A stretch of DNA of 64,000 nucleotides from a virus, in IMG/VR virus record IMGVR_UViG_3300031841_003422, positions 1-64,000 of that record. One strand, 5' to 3'. The notes beneath the pieces were generated by a model. It was not told where the DNA came from, searched no databases, and saw nothing but the letters and a program-made list of their open reading frames with translations. Shown piece by piece: positions 1-8,550 of the stretch (position 1 is the stretch's first letter; every line of letters begins with the position of its first letter). A program made the translations under genes and the position numbers.

Positions 1-744
1 TTCTGTGTTAGAAAGATTCGTGATCTTATGCAGGTATTTCCTTGTGTCAAAATAGGTCTTGATGCACAAGGTGGTGGATATGCTATTGCCGAAGGTTTAC
101 GCGATCCAGACAAAATGGATAAAAATCTGAACGAAGTTCCTATTCTTCCCATTATTGATGAAAACAAAGAAAAAGAAACTGATCGTCTTCCCGGACTTCA
201 TATTCTTGAGCTTGTGCAGTTTGCTAATGCAGAATGGTTGTCAGGTGCTAATCATGGTCTTAGGAAAGACATGGAAGATAGGGTGTTCCTGTTTCCTCGC
301 TTCGATCAGTTGACTTTGGCAATGGTGAGCAGTCAAGATGAAATCAGATTTAAAAAGCTTAAAGAACAGTTTGGTGACTCTCCAGACTTGAAATTGTATG
401 ACACGCTGGAAGATGTTGTTATGGATGTTGAAGAATTGAAGATGGAACTCTCGACTATTATGGTAACACGAACAGCAGCAGGGCGTGAGAAATTTGATAC
501 ACCTGAGATCAAACTGGGTACAGGAAAGAAAGGTAGAATGAGAAAGGACCGTTATAGCTCATTGATTATTGCAAACATGATAGCTAGAAGTATTCATCGT
601 GAGATTCCTAATCCTACCTATAAAACTATTGGTAGAGTTGCAGGAGGATTGGGTAAAAAACAAGATCAAGGCAAGATGTATTATGGTCAAGAATGGGCCA
701 CGGGATACAATTCTTCTTGCGTAAAAGCAATTCGTAGAAACTAA
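1..744 (+). CDS. Terminase large subunit, C-terminal part (cut by window edge)
   Basis: The frame is open to base 1, so the gene begins outside the window; the first Met codon at 28 is internal. The visible 247 residues look like the RNase H-fold nuclease domain of a phage large terminase, which cuts concatemeric DNA during packaging at the portal. The signs are the strand KIGLDAQGGGYAIAEGL, with the Asp expected to bind metal, and the C-terminal helix KDRYSSLIIANMIAR, a pattern usual near the end of TerL nuclease domains. The ATPase domain must lie upstream. The position just before portal, protease and capsid genes fits. The family is inferred by pattern recognition, not by a search. Confidence 0.8.
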   Translation, partial: FCVRKIRDLMQVFPCVKIGLDAQGGGYAIAEGLRDPDKMDKNLNEVPILPIIDENKEKETDRLPGLHILELVQFANAEWLSGANHGLRKDMEDRVFLFPRFDQLTLAMVSSQDEIRFKKLKEQFGDSPDLKLYDTLEDVVMDVEELKMELSTIMVTRTAAGREKFDTPEIKLGTGKKGRMRKDRYSSLIIANMIARSIHREIPNPTYKTIGRVAGGLGKKQDQGKMYYGQEWATGYNSSCVKAIRRN

Positions 745-805
745 TGGGTATTGGTGTACTATTCAATAGGTATTGGTAACTATTTCTTTTTGAGGTTAAA
801 ATAAA

Positions 806-1552
806 ATGGCTAATAATTGTAATTGTGGTTGTGACGATTGGTGTTTTGGTTCTTGTTCAATTCAAGTAAGAGATGCATACAGAACAACACCAGGTTCAGG
901 GGCCGGAACTGGTGTTTGGCCCCAATTAACTGGTGTGTACGACACTATATCTATGAAGCTTTGTGTACAGCTTTATCGTTGCGATGATGCATATGAAGAA
1001 GCAAAAAACAAGCCTTTATTTCCATTTGTAGATATTCCTGCACCAGAAAACCAATGCTATGTTAATATTAGTGGTCTTGACATGGTAAATCTGGGGGACA
1101 CGTTTTGTCCTCCTATTACTGGTATTCCACTAAGGGCTTGGGAAGAGGGTGTTTTAGAGGATACTTTCTGTGCAAATATTGCTTATGTTATTCCGAATGT
1201 TAATACTGGAACGTTGATCCCGCCCCATAATGAGCAATGTTATGCTATATATTATGAAGTAGTTTGTGATTCAGGTATAGAACCATTTTCTTATAATAGA
1301 ACTGATAACCCCGGTGTCACTGATCCTTGTGTTAGTTGTGCTAATATAGCAACGGTTTGTATTGACAATGTAAAACCTGAACAATGGCGTGGTCCTTGGG
1401 ATGACGAATCTGGAAAAATATATCCCACAAATGCAAACCCCAATTGGATTCCAGTAAGAAGAAAAGCCCAAGAATGGCAAAATACATATCCAGATCAATC
1501 AGGTGTTTATAAGGGCGGTTATGTAACACCTAGTGGTTTAGGAGGATTCTAA
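806..1552 (+). CDS. Cys-rich protein of unknown function, paralogue of the gene at 46251
   Basis: A 248-residue protein between terminase and portal. Its N-terminus is packed with cysteine (MANNCNCGCDDWCFGSC) and more Cys follow (CYVN, TFCPP, TFCAN, QCYA, PCVSC, VCID). The protein at 46251-46985 has the same layout and ending: ITGIPL, FCANIAYV against FCADITYV, DPCVSCANIATVCID against DPCRGCQTTTIICIS, and VYKGGYVTPSGL against VYQGGYLNPSGL. The two are clear paralogues at opposite ends of the morphogenesis region. No signal peptide or membrane segment is seen. The Cys clusters could bind metal or form disulfides. I do not recognise the family; a virion or assembly role is inferred from place only. 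Confidence 0.8.
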   Translation: MANNCNCGCDDWCFGSCSIQVRDAYRTTPGSGAGTGVWPQLTGVYDTISMKLCVQLYRCDDAYEEAKNKPLFPFVDIPAPENQCYVNISGLDMVNLGDTFCPPITGIPLRAWEEGVLEDTFCANIAYVIPNVNTGTLIPPHNEQCYAIYYEVVCDSGIEPFSYNRTDNPGVTDPCVSCANIATVCIDNVKPEQWRGPWDDESGKIYPTNANPNWIPVRRKAQEWQNTYPDQSGVYKGGYVTPSGLGGF

Positions 1553-1553
1553 A

Positions 1554-3719
1554 TTGAGTAAAAAAAGATATCCAAAGTCCTCTATAGTTGATGCTTCTAT
1601 TGAAAGAGGGCCAGCATATATAAGCTGGGAAGATGAAGAAAATAGAGAACTTGCTTTTAGCTCTTATACAAAAGCTATTCAGGAAGTTTCAGATATATCA
1701 GTACAAAGAGCAGAGGCTTCACAAAGAAGGGACTTTAGTGGCCTTACCTCTTATGCTGATGGTAAACCCGCATTAAATAGTAGTGATTTTGATTGGTTTA
1801 GACCGGGTCAAGCTGCACCAACAAGACCTAAAGATATTATTGCTTTCGGAAGATATGCTTATAGAAGAATTGGTTTAGTTCATAATTCTATTGATTTAAT
1901 GGGTGATTTTGCTTCACAAGGAGTTAGAGTAGTTCATCCTAATAAGCGTATAGAAAGGTTTATGCAGGATTGGTTTAAAGAGGTTAATGGCATTCAAGTT
2001 TCAGAGCGTTTAAGCAATCTTCTCTTTAGAGAAGCGAACGTGCCTATTCGCTGGTATACTGCAAAAGTAAATAAAAGCAAGCGAAATGAAATGCAGAAAG
2101 CTATTGGTAGCGATATGCAGTTCAATATAGATGATCCGATTTTTCAAAAAAATGAGATTCCTTGGAGATATGCTTTTATTGATCCTCTTTTAGTAGAGCC
2201 TGTTGGTGGACCTCTTTATAATCTTTCAAACAAAAAGGTTTTAGAACTAAAGGTTCCTCTTAGTCTTAAAAATCAAATATCTAAATTAGCTCAATCGAAC
2301 GATCCAGAAGCTAGAAAAGTATTAGATACTATATCTCCTGATATTATTAGGGCAGCTAATGGCAACGGGAAAGTAATACTTCCTCCAGACAAAACAGATA
2401 TTTTCTACTATAAAAAAGACGATTTTCAAACTTGGGCTGACCCTATCACCTATGCTGCTTTCGAGCCTCTTAATCTTTATCAAAGACTTCAACTAGCAGA
2501 TAAGGCTGCTTTGGATGGAGCAATGAATAAGATTAGGGTTTGGAAAATTGGTAGCCTAGAACATAAACTAGCACCAACTCCAGAAGCTTCATCTACTCTA
2601 GCAGACATGCTTGGGGCCAATGTTGGTGGTGGAACTGTCGATGTAATTTGGGGTCCAGATATTGAGCTATTAGAAACTGGTAGTGATATACAGAAGTATC
2701 TTGGAGAAGAAAAATACAAGCCTACCCTTATGGCTATTTACGCAACTCTTGGAATTCCTCCGACTTTGACTGGTACTTTTGGTGCTGGTGGTACTACTAA
2801 TAATTTTATATCTCTTAAAACCTTAGTAGAGAGACTAGATTATGTTCGTGGAATAGTAATAAAGTTTTGGGAACAGCAATTAAAATTAGTACAAAAGGCT
2901 ATGGGTTTTAGAACTCCTGCTAGTGTTGAGTTTGATATTATGTATCTGGATGATCCGGCCTCTATGTATACTTTACTTATGAATATGGCTGATAGAAATC
3001 TTGTCAGCGACGAGTTTGTTCAAAGAAATGTCAAGGCTAATCCTGATCTTGAAACTAGAAGAATCAAGAAAGAATGGAAAGCTAGAGAGAGTTCAGATAT
3101 GGAAAAAATTAGCCCTTATCATCAAGTAGATCAAGATTACGGTTTGAAAAAGATAGCCCTTCAGACAGGAGTTAGTTCTCCTTCAGAGGTTGGACTAGAG
3201 CTTGAAGAAAAGAAAGAGGGTGAAAATTCTTTAGTTGATATCAAGCAAAAGCAAGCTAAAGAAAAGCAAGCTAACAGACAGCCACAAATTGATAATAAAA
3301 ATACTGGTGAGCCTGGAAGACCTGAGAATGTTCCTGAAACTCAAAAAAGAGAACAAAGAGAATTTAAGCCTAAACTTAAAGCTTCATCTTTGTTATGGGC
3401 AAAGAAAGCTCAAGAAGCTATTTCAGAAAGTATAAACCCAGTTATATTAAAATATTATGGTAAATCTTCTGTTAGAAATTTGACTTCTCAAGAGTTTTTA
3501 GAGCTAGAACAAGCAAAATTTGAAATTTTGTGTAATCTAAATGTAGGAGATGATATTTCTTCTAATTCTGTGGCAAAAGCTGCAAAAAATCCTGACACTA
3601 GTATTCACGATAAGTTTAATACTTGGATGGGTGGGGATGGAATAGAGCTATCTAAGCTAACTATTCAAGAAGTAAGAGATATGCGTATTTCTTTTTATGC
3701 AGAAAATTATGGGAAATAA
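1554..3719 (+). CDS. Portal protein
   Basis: A 721-residue protein starting at TTG, with a strong GGAGG at 1541-1545 placed 8 bases before it; the upstream gene stops at 1552. Portal-like features include the early segment YAYRRIGLVHNSIDLMGDFA followed by a helical clip-and-stem type region. Near residues 390-440 there is KPTLMAIYATLGIPPTLTG and then a segment rich in Gly and Thr (GAGGTTNNFISLKT), a pattern typical of large phage portals. The C-terminal 150 residues are Lys/Glu/Gln-rich and probably flexible. As a portal it would form the dodecameric ring at one capsid vertex, dock the terminase and hold the connector. Its place between terminase and protease supports this. Confidence 0.82.
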   Translation: MSKKRYPKSSIVDASIERGPAYISWEDEENRELAFSSYTKAIQEVSDISVQRAEASQRRDFSGLTSYADGKPALNSSDFDWFRPGQAAPTRPKDIIAFGRYAYRRIGLVHNSIDLMGDFASQGVRVVHPNKRIERFMQDWFKEVNGIQVSERLSNLLFREANVPIRWYTAKVNKSKRNEMQKAIGSDMQFNIDDPIFQKNEIPWRYAFIDPLLVEPVGGPLYNLSNKKVLELKVPLSLKNQISKLAQSNDPEARKVLDTISPDIIRAANGNGKVILPPDKTDIFYYKKDDFQTWADPITYAAFEPLNLYQRLQLADKAALDGAMNKIRVWKIGSLEHKLAPTPEASSTLADMLGANVGGGTVDVIWGPDIELLETGSDIQKYLGEEKYKPTLMAIYATLGIPPTLTGTFGAGGTTNNFISLKTLVERLDYVRGIVIKFWEQQLKLVQKAMGFRTPASVEFDIMYLDDPASMYTLLMNMADRNLVSDEFVQRNVKANPDLETRRIKKEWKARESSDMEKISPYHQVDQDYGLKKIALQTGVSSPSEVGLELEEKKEGENSLVDIKQKQAKEKQANRQPQIDNKNTGEPGRPENVPETQKREQREFKPKLKASSLLWAKKAQEAISESINPVILKYYGKSSVRNLTSQEFLELEQAKFEILCNLNVGDDISSNSVAKAAKNPDTSIHDKFNTWMGGDGIELSKLTIQEVRDMRISFYAENYGK

Positions 3720-3722
3720 AAA

Positions 3723-5267
3723 ATGAAAATCTATGATATAGAAAAAGAATGTGGCTTAGAAAAAGCTATTGCTAATGCCTCAGTTTGTTTTGAGACAGAA
3801 TTAATCAATGACTCTAAGACAAAAGATTACGCCTCTGCTTGGCTTACTGACAAGAATTTAGCAGAAGCTCATATAAATGACGACGATCTATATAGGGTTT
3901 ACTCTATTCTTGTTACTTCTTCTTGGAATAAAAATGATGATATTTTTTCACCAGAGGAAGTTTGGGCGGCAAGAGATACCCCTGTCTTTAAGCCAACTAA
4001 TTTGGAACATGATGAAAAGCAAATGGTTGGTGCTATGGTTGATAGTTGGGCTGTAGATGAAGAATTTAATCTTATAGCTGATGATATTGACCCAAGCGAT
4101 TTGCCAGATCAATTTCATATTTTAGCTTCTTCTGTAATATACAGACAGTGGCAAGACCCTAAACTAAAAAGTAGGGCAGAACAATTGATATCTGAAATAG
4201 AAGATGGTACTAAATATGTTTCTATGGAATGTATATTTAGAGGTTTTGATTATGGTATTAGAAAGCCTGATGGAACCAATCATGTTTTAGCTAGAGATCA
4301 AGATACTGCTTTCTTAACACAGCACCTAAGAGCTTATGGGGGAGATGGTACTTACCAAGATCATAAGATAGGCAGAGTGTTAAGGCAGATTACATTTAGT
4401 GGAAAAGGCTTTGTTGATAAGCCAGCTAATCCAGAAAGTGTCATCTTTGGAAAGGATACTATCTTTTCTTTTGCTGGTGCTAAAAATAGCGAAGATTTCG
4501 ATTTTTTAAAAAATGGTGTAAAAGATATAGAGAAGCAACTTTTATCTAGAAGTAATATCTCAACTAAGGAGAATAACGATATGTCCGATGTTTTAAATGA
4601 ACAAATTAAAGAATTAAAAGCTTCCTTGGCTTCCTTGACAGAAGACAACAAGGCTCTTAATGATAAATTAGCAGAAGCTAATATTTCTCAATATGAAAAT
4701 AAGATTGCTAAACTTGAAGCAACTGTCGCAGAGTTGACAGAAAGTAAGGCTGGTATTGAGGCAGATTTAGATACCGCTAATACTAAAGCAACAGAACTTG
4801 AAACAGGTCTTGCTGCTAAAAGCGAAGAATTGGAAAAAATTCAAGCTGACATGCATAGCATGAAAAAAGAAAAGAAAGATAAAGATCGCAAAGAAGAAAT
4901 GGTCAAAGCTGGCCTTTCTCCAGAAGAAGTAGAAGCTAAATATGATGCTTTTGCTGATTTGAGCGACGAGCAATTCACTGCTGTTGTCGAAACTTTTGCT
5001 AACCTTAAAAAAGGTTATGGAGAAGAAGACAAGGAGAAGGCAATGAAAGAGAAGGCAATGAAAGAGAAAGCTATGAAAGAAAAGGCTATGAAAGAAGCGA
5101 AAGCTGATGATGAGTCCTCTGACGTAGACGCTGTAGAAGCCTCTGAAATTGTTGATGAAGTTGAAGATGCGGCAGATACCGCTGTTTCAAGTGATAGTGA
5201 AGAAGACGAGATTTCAGCCACTAGAGCATCTTTGCAAGAGTGGGTAGAGAAGAACGTCATTAAATAA
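3723..5267 (+). CDS. Prohead protease fused to scaffold
   Basis: A 514-residue protein with two parts. Residues 1-250 look like a head maturation protease. NLEH (His96) and YVSMEC (Ser167) are the probable catalytic pair, by analogy with serine prohead proteases that have a conserved His in the first motif and Ser in the second. Residues 287-500 are a long Glu/Lys/Ala-rich coiled coil (KELKASLASLTEDNKALNDK and onward) typical of scaffolds. It contains four copies of KEKAM and ends in an acidic tail. A good ribosome site before Met287 suggests that the scaffold is also made alone (separate entry). It sits 3 bases after the portal stop and before the decoration and capsid genes. Confidence 0.78.
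   Translation: MKIYDIEKECGLEKAIANASVCFETELINDSKTKDYASAWLTDKNLAEAHINDDDLYRVYSILVTSSWNKNDDIFSPEEVWAARDTPVFKPTNLEHDEKQMVGAMVDSWAVDEEFNLIADDIDPSDLPDQFHILASSVIYRQWQDPKLKSRAEQLISEIEDGTKYVSMECIFRGFDYGIRKPDGTNHVLARDQDTAFLTQHLRAYGGDGTYQDHKIGRVLRQITFSGKGFVDKPANPESVIFGKDTIFSFAGAKNSEDFDFLKNGVKDIEKQLLSRSNISTKENNDMSDVLNEQIKELKASLASLTEDNKALNDKLAEANISQYENKIAKLEATVAELTESKAGIEADLDTANTKATELETGLAAKSEELEKIQADMHSMKKEKKDKDRKEEMVKAGLSPEEVEAKYDAFADLSDEQFTAVVETFANLKKGYGEEDKEKAMKEKAMKEKAMKEKAMKEAKADDESSDVDAVEASEIVDEVEDAADTAVSSDSEEDEISATRASLQEWVEKNVIK
4581..5267 (+). CDS. Internal in-frame start: head scaffold protein
   Basis: ATG at 4581 is codon 287 of the protease-scaffold ORF. It is preceded by AAGGAG at 4566-4571 with a 9-base spacer, a textbook ribosome site in the middle of a coding region. 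It would give a 228-residue coiled-coil protein beginning MSDVLNEQIKELKASL, without the protease domain. This matches the lambda C/Nu3 plan, where the scaffold is translated from inside the protease gene. The product would fill the procapsid and be removed before packaging. Expression of the short form is inferred; the start signal is seen directly. Confidence 0.6.
   Translation: MSDVLNEQIKELKASLASLTEDNKALNDKLAEANISQYENKIAKLEATVAELTESKAGIEADLDTANTKATELETGLAAKSEELEKIQADMHSMKKEKKDKDRKEEMVKAGLSPEEVEAKYDAFADLSDEQFTAVVETFANLKKGYGEEDKEKAMKEKAMKEKAMKEKAMKEAKADDESSDVDAVEASEIVDEVEDAADTAVSSDSEEDEISATRASLQEWVEKNVIK
5031..5090 (+). repeat. Four tandem 15-base repeats in the scaffold (KEKAM)
   Basis: Four head-to-tail copies of a 15-base unit coding KEKAM (residues 437-456 of the protease-scaffold protein), followed by a decayed copy KEAKA. 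The DNA copies differ mostly at third codon positions, so the peptide repeat is kept while the DNA drifts. It gives a charged helix of alternating Lys and Glu within the scaffold coiled coil. The copy number could change by slippage or recombination. Confidence 0.85.
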
Positions 5268-5306
5268 ACAATTATAAACTGATATAGATTATTAGGAGAA
5301 ATAAAA

Positions 5307-5762
5307 ATGGCACTTAAAGGTGATCGCGTAGAACACTTAACTGATATCTCTTTCTTCAAAAGCGATGCAGTTGCAGAGCGTGGACTTATTGTAGCTCACG
5401 CAACAGGTGGCTCTGGAGCCGCTATGGATGATTCTCTTGCTCAGGTTGATACCGTTACAGCAACAGGTGATTCAGCAGCGGGTCTTTTGCTTAATGACGT
5501 TGTTAATATTGATTTGACTCGTCAGAGTTACAATCCAATGAAAGACGAAATGCAACTTGGTGGTAAAGTCACCCTTCTTCGTCGTGGAACAGTTGTAACA
5601 GATCAAATTTCTGGTACTCCTGTAGTTGGAGAGGCTGTACACTTTGAGGGTAATGGTCTTCTTACAACTGCAAGCCAGTTTGATAAGAGTCAACAAGTTG
5701 GTCGTTGGTTGGGTGTTAAAGACTCAGAAGGCTACTGCAAAGTTGAAATTAACATCGTTTGA
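5307..5762 (+). CDS. Probable capsid decoration protein
   Basis: A 151-residue protein with a clear ribosome site (AGGAG before ATG 5307). It is rich in Gly, Ala, Thr and Val with a beta-type pattern, for example GGKVTLLRRGTVVTD and GEAVHFEGNGLLTT. It lies between the scaffold and the major capsid gene. That position and composition are those of phage head-stabilising or decoration proteins such as lambda gpD, which bind the outside of the expanded capsid. I see no diagnostic motif, so the role rests on gene order, size and beta-rich composition. A capsid fibre subunit is an alternative. Confidence 0.6.
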   Translation: MALKGDRVEHLTDISFFKSDAVAERGLIVAHATGGSGAAMDDSLAQVDTVTATGDSAAGLLLNDVVNIDLTRQSYNPMKDEMQLGGKVTLLRRGTVVTDQISGTPVVGEAVHFEGNGLLTTASQFDKSQQVGRWLGVKDSEGYCKVEINIV

Positions 5763-5785
5763 TAAAATATACAGGAGAAATAAAA

Positions 5786-6781
5786 ATGAGTTTTGAATTT
5801 GACGATAATATGGCTGGCTTGCTCAAGCAATCCGGTTCAAGACACAAGGAAGAATCTCTTTCCGCTGTTGCTGAATTGGCAAAAGCACTTGAGACCCCAC
5901 TTCGTAAAGGTATTATGAGTGGAGATATTCTTTCTGGTATTTATGAAGCAGTTAATCTTGCACCAGGTGCTACCCCAGAATTTCCTTTGGATTTTCTTGC
6001 TCCTGGAACTGAAAAAGATTTCGTTGCTTATACTATCCCTAATCATGGCCGTATTCCTGAGCGTCATGTAGAAGGCGATTATGTCATGGTTCCTACTTAT
6101 GACATTGGTGCTTCTATCGACTGGCTTTTGAAGTATGCTCGCGATGCACGTTGGGACGTAGTTGGTCGTGCAATGGAAGTCATGCGTTCACAGTTCACCA
6201 AGAAAATGAACGATGACGGTTGGCACACATTGATTTCAGCAGGCGTTGATCGTAATATCTTGATTTACGATGATGACGCAGCAGCTAGTACTTTCTCAAA
6301 GAGACTTGTTTCTCTTATGAAGCTTACCATGCGTAGAAATGGTGGTGGTAACTCTAGCTCAATCAATCGTGGCAAAATGACCGACCTCTTTATGAGTCCA
6401 GAAGGTATCGAGAATATTCGTAACTGGGGTGTTGATGAAGTTGATGACGTTACTCGTCGTGAGCTTATCACTCAAGAAGGTGGATTGTTGAGCCGAATCT
6501 TCCAAGTCACATTGCATGATTTGGATGAGCTTGGTGATGGTCAAGAGTATGAGTTGTTCTATGAGAACGATCTTGGCGGTACACTTCCTGCTGGTGACAC
6601 AGAGATTGTTGTTGGTCTTGATATGAGCCGCAACGATAGCTTTGTGATGCCAGTTCGTGCTGGTCTTCAAGTCTTTGAAGATGACACACTTCATCGTCAG
6701 CGTAGAGCAGGCTTCTACGGATGGGCAGAGCAAGGCTTTGCAGTCCTAGATAACAGAAGAGTTCTTATCGGAAGCTTCTAA
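5786..6781 (+). CDS. Major capsid protein
   Basis: A 331-residue protein starting at ATG 5786, with AGGAG at about 5773-5777 ahead of it. A longer in-frame read from TTG 5759 would overlap the upstream stop and lacks a ribosome site. It has the size, position and character of an HK97-fold capsid protein: an N-terminal helix, the segment PTYDIGASIDWLLKYARDAR, a long central helix with MEVMRSQFTKKMNDDGW, and a C-terminal beta region ending RAGFYGWAEQGFAVLDNRRV. It follows protease, scaffold and decoration genes and is followed by a strong terminator, as expected for a highly expressed gene. The fold is inferred, not computed. Confidence 0.85.
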   Translation: MSFEFDDNMAGLLKQSGSRHKEESLSAVAELAKALETPLRKGIMSGDILSGIYEAVNLAPGATPEFPLDFLAPGTEKDFVAYTIPNHGRIPERHVEGDYVMVPTYDIGASIDWLLKYARDARWDVVGRAMEVMRSQFTKKMNDDGWHTLISAGVDRNILIYDDDAAASTFSKRLVSLMKLTMRRNGGGNSSSINRGKMTDLFMSPEGIENIRNWGVDEVDDVTRRELITQEGGLLSRIFQVTLHDLDELGDGQEYELFYENDLGGTLPAGDTEIVVGLDMSRNDSFVMPVRAGLQVFEDDTLHRQRRAGFYGWAEQGFAVLDNRRVLIGSF

Positions 6782-6806
6782 GCCTTTTGTTCTAAAATTA
6801 TATCTA

Positions 6807-6842
6807 AGTCAGTGGTGGCACTCGCTGCCACTGGCTTTTTTT
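6807..6842 (+). terminator. Rho-independent terminator after the capsid gene
   Basis: A 9-base-pair stem AGTCAGTGG (6807-6815) with CCACTGGCT (6828-6836), one G-T pair and a 12-base loop, runs straight into seven T (6836-6842). It lies 25 bases after the capsid stop codon. It would end or reduce the head transcript before the next virion genes. Confidence 0.85.
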
Positions 6843-6867
6843 GTATAACTATCTAAAAGAGGAAATT

Positions 6868-7629
6868 ATGTCTTTATCAAAAATAGGGGTCACTCAAGGT
6901 AACGATGCTTATATCTTGGTTGATGATATAGGCGGAACAGGCTATCCTGTATCTAAAATGATGCTTGGCTCAGAAGGTTCTAATGATAATTTAGTTGGAG
7001 ACTCAAACCCTGTTCCAATGAAAATTCGTGGTGAAGAGTTTTTCTCTGGTGCTACAAAATATGACGCTAAAGTAACATCGGATGGCGAACTAGCCACAAC
7101 TGTGACAGAGCGTGAGCGTAATGTGTATGCTGTGTATCATGACGACGCTATTGCAACTGGTGATACTGACTTCGTTTTAGTAGACTTGGATGACACGGTT
7201 AACTTTCCTCACGCTGATACTGGTCGGATTGATGTTTCTGTTATAAACATGCACTTATCCCAATCCACTGGAAACCCTGATGGTGAATTTATCATGGGTG
7301 TTATCACTAGAATTGATGGTGTGAACGCAGATATATGCTGGGCTTTTGGGGTTGATTTTAACTTGCCTTCAAATACAAATATCAGGCAAGATTTTAACTT
7401 TGCCCCATCTCAATTAAAGTTTGAAGTGGGTGTTGGTGATACGACTAGGATTATTACTAATTACAAAGCGACTAACGACCCAGCTTTTAACACTGCAACT
7501 CCTATGCCTAGTCCAAGAGGTGCAGCAACAGTAATTCCTGCCGTTGGGGATGTTGTGTGTAGGCTCACGAATAACGCTGGAGCACTAAAATTCTTTCTTG
7601 GCGTTATGTATCATGGAGAACCGTCATGA
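6868..7629 (+). CDS. Unknown virion-type protein
   Basis: A 253-residue protein starting at ATG 6868 after AAGAGGA (6857-6863); a read from 6841 would start inside the terminator T-run. It is beta-rich with many Gly, Asp and Thr, such as NDAYILVDDIGGTGYPVS near the start and VYHDDAIATGDTDFVLVDLD in the middle. No catalytic motif or membrane segment is seen. It is the first gene after the capsid terminator and overlaps the next small gene by ATGA. The context suggests a minor virion protein or fibre part. I do not recognise the family. Confidence 0.7.
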   Translation: MSLSKIGVTQGNDAYILVDDIGGTGYPVSKMMLGSEGSNDNLVGDSNPVPMKIRGEEFFSGATKYDAKVTSDGELATTVTERERNVYAVYHDDAIATGDTDFVLVDLDDTVNFPHADTGRIDVSVINMHLSQSTGNPDGEFIMGVITRIDGVNADICWAFGVDFNLPSNTNIRQDFNFAPSQLKFEVGVGDTTRIITNYKATNDPAFNTATPMPSPRGAATVIPAVGDVVCRLTNNAGALKFFLGVMYHGEPS

Positions 7630-7796
7630 TAAATGGGAATTTAATACTTTATTTTTATCAACAAACCCCGCTTATAGTATTACCTTCTAAGCTTTGTTGG
7701 ACTATATCTGGCGAAACTGAATGGGTTTTACAGCCTTGTGCCGAATCTGATACATGGACTTTAGAATCTTGCGAAACTGATTGTTCTTCTTGTTAA
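7626..7796 (+). CDS. 56-residue Trp- and Cys-containing protein, unknown
   Basis: A short ORF joined to the gene before it by an ATGA overlap (start 7626, previous stop 7627-7629), ending TAA at 7794-7796. The 56 residues end in a run with spaced Trp: CWTISG, TEWVLQPC, DTWTLESC, then CSSC. The same W-x-(I/L/V) spacing recurs at the C-terminus of the 178-residue protein at 16345. The translational coupling and this shared pattern argue that it is real. It has five Cys. The function is unknown; a small virion or assembly part is a guess. Confidence 0.6.
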   Translation: MINGNLILYFYQQTPLIVLPSKLCWTISGETEWVLQPCAESDTWTLESCETDCSSC

Positions 7797-7812
7797 ATTA
7801 GGAGTATATAAT

Positions 7813-8550
7813 ATGAGTGTTACTAGCCAAGACATAGCTATTTACACAAGTCAAAATATGCCCCAAAATGACACTTCGATTGCTGGAGGAAGTATCAATA
7901 GTGGTATAAGAGTAGTATTTACAGATATAGTTTCTACTGGGGTAATATCTGCTTCAAGCAGTAGCACCTCTGATTCAGGTACTTTATCTATTGTTGGTAG
8001 AGATGCCGCTGGAATTATTCTATCTGAAAATATATCTTTGAGTGGAACAAGTGATTCTGTTGGAGAAGCCAATTTTGAAAGAATATTATCTTGTCAATTA
8101 GACTCTGCTTCTAATGGTACTATTTCAATTAGTGGTACGCAATTAGTAGGTAATATTTTTCCAACCGAGTCTGGTTTTAAAAGAGTTTTTTATGATGCTA
8201 CTGCAAATGATGGTAGTGGTCCAGACAAGACGCTTTATGAAAAGGTCTTTGTAAAAAATAATAATTCTACAACAGCACTTCAAGACGGTTTTATTTCAGA
8301 AGTAAGTACAGGATTGTATAGCATAATTCAGTTTGGTTTAGAAAAATCTTATAATTATAATGAATCTGTAAACAACAGGCTTACTGCACCTACAGGGGTT
8401 ACTTCTTATGGGGATGGCTCTAGTGGTGTGGCCGATACTAATTTAGGACCATTGGACGCACAGGGCGTATGGTTAAAGTTATTTTTAGCTGCTGGTACTT
8501 CTAGTACTAATAGCTTTTATAGACTCCAAGTACAAGGAACCACTGTATAA
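7813..8550 (+). CDS. Unknown virion-type protein
   Basis: A 245-residue protein with a strong ribosome site (TTAGGAG) before ATG 7813. It is rich in Ser, Thr and Gly, with alternating polar and hydrophobic stretches such as GTLSIVGRDAAGIILSENIS, typical of beta-sheet structural proteins. The C-terminal half contains GSGPDKTLYEKVFVKN and GVWLKLFLAAGTSSTN. Its last base is shared with the start codon of the next gene, so the two are co-translated. No known domain is recognised. A surface or tail-accessory protein is plausible from context. Confidence 0.68.
   Translation: MSVTSQDIAIYTSQNMPQNDTSIAGGSINSGIRVVFTDIVSTGVISASSSSTSDSGTLSIVGRDAAGIILSENISLSGTSDSVGEANFERILSCQLDSASNGTISISGTQLVGNIFPTESGFKRVFYDATANDGSGPDKTLYEKVFVKNNNSTTALQDGFISEVSTGLYSIIQFGLEKSYNYNESVNNRLTAPTGVTSYGDGSSGVADTNLGPLDAQGVWLKLFLAAGTSSTNSFYRLQVQGTTV

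Noticed and set aside
1271-1529. Reverse-strand open frames inside the Cys-rich gene
   Set aside because: They have no ribosome site, lie fully inside a well-supported + strand gene and have random-looking composition.
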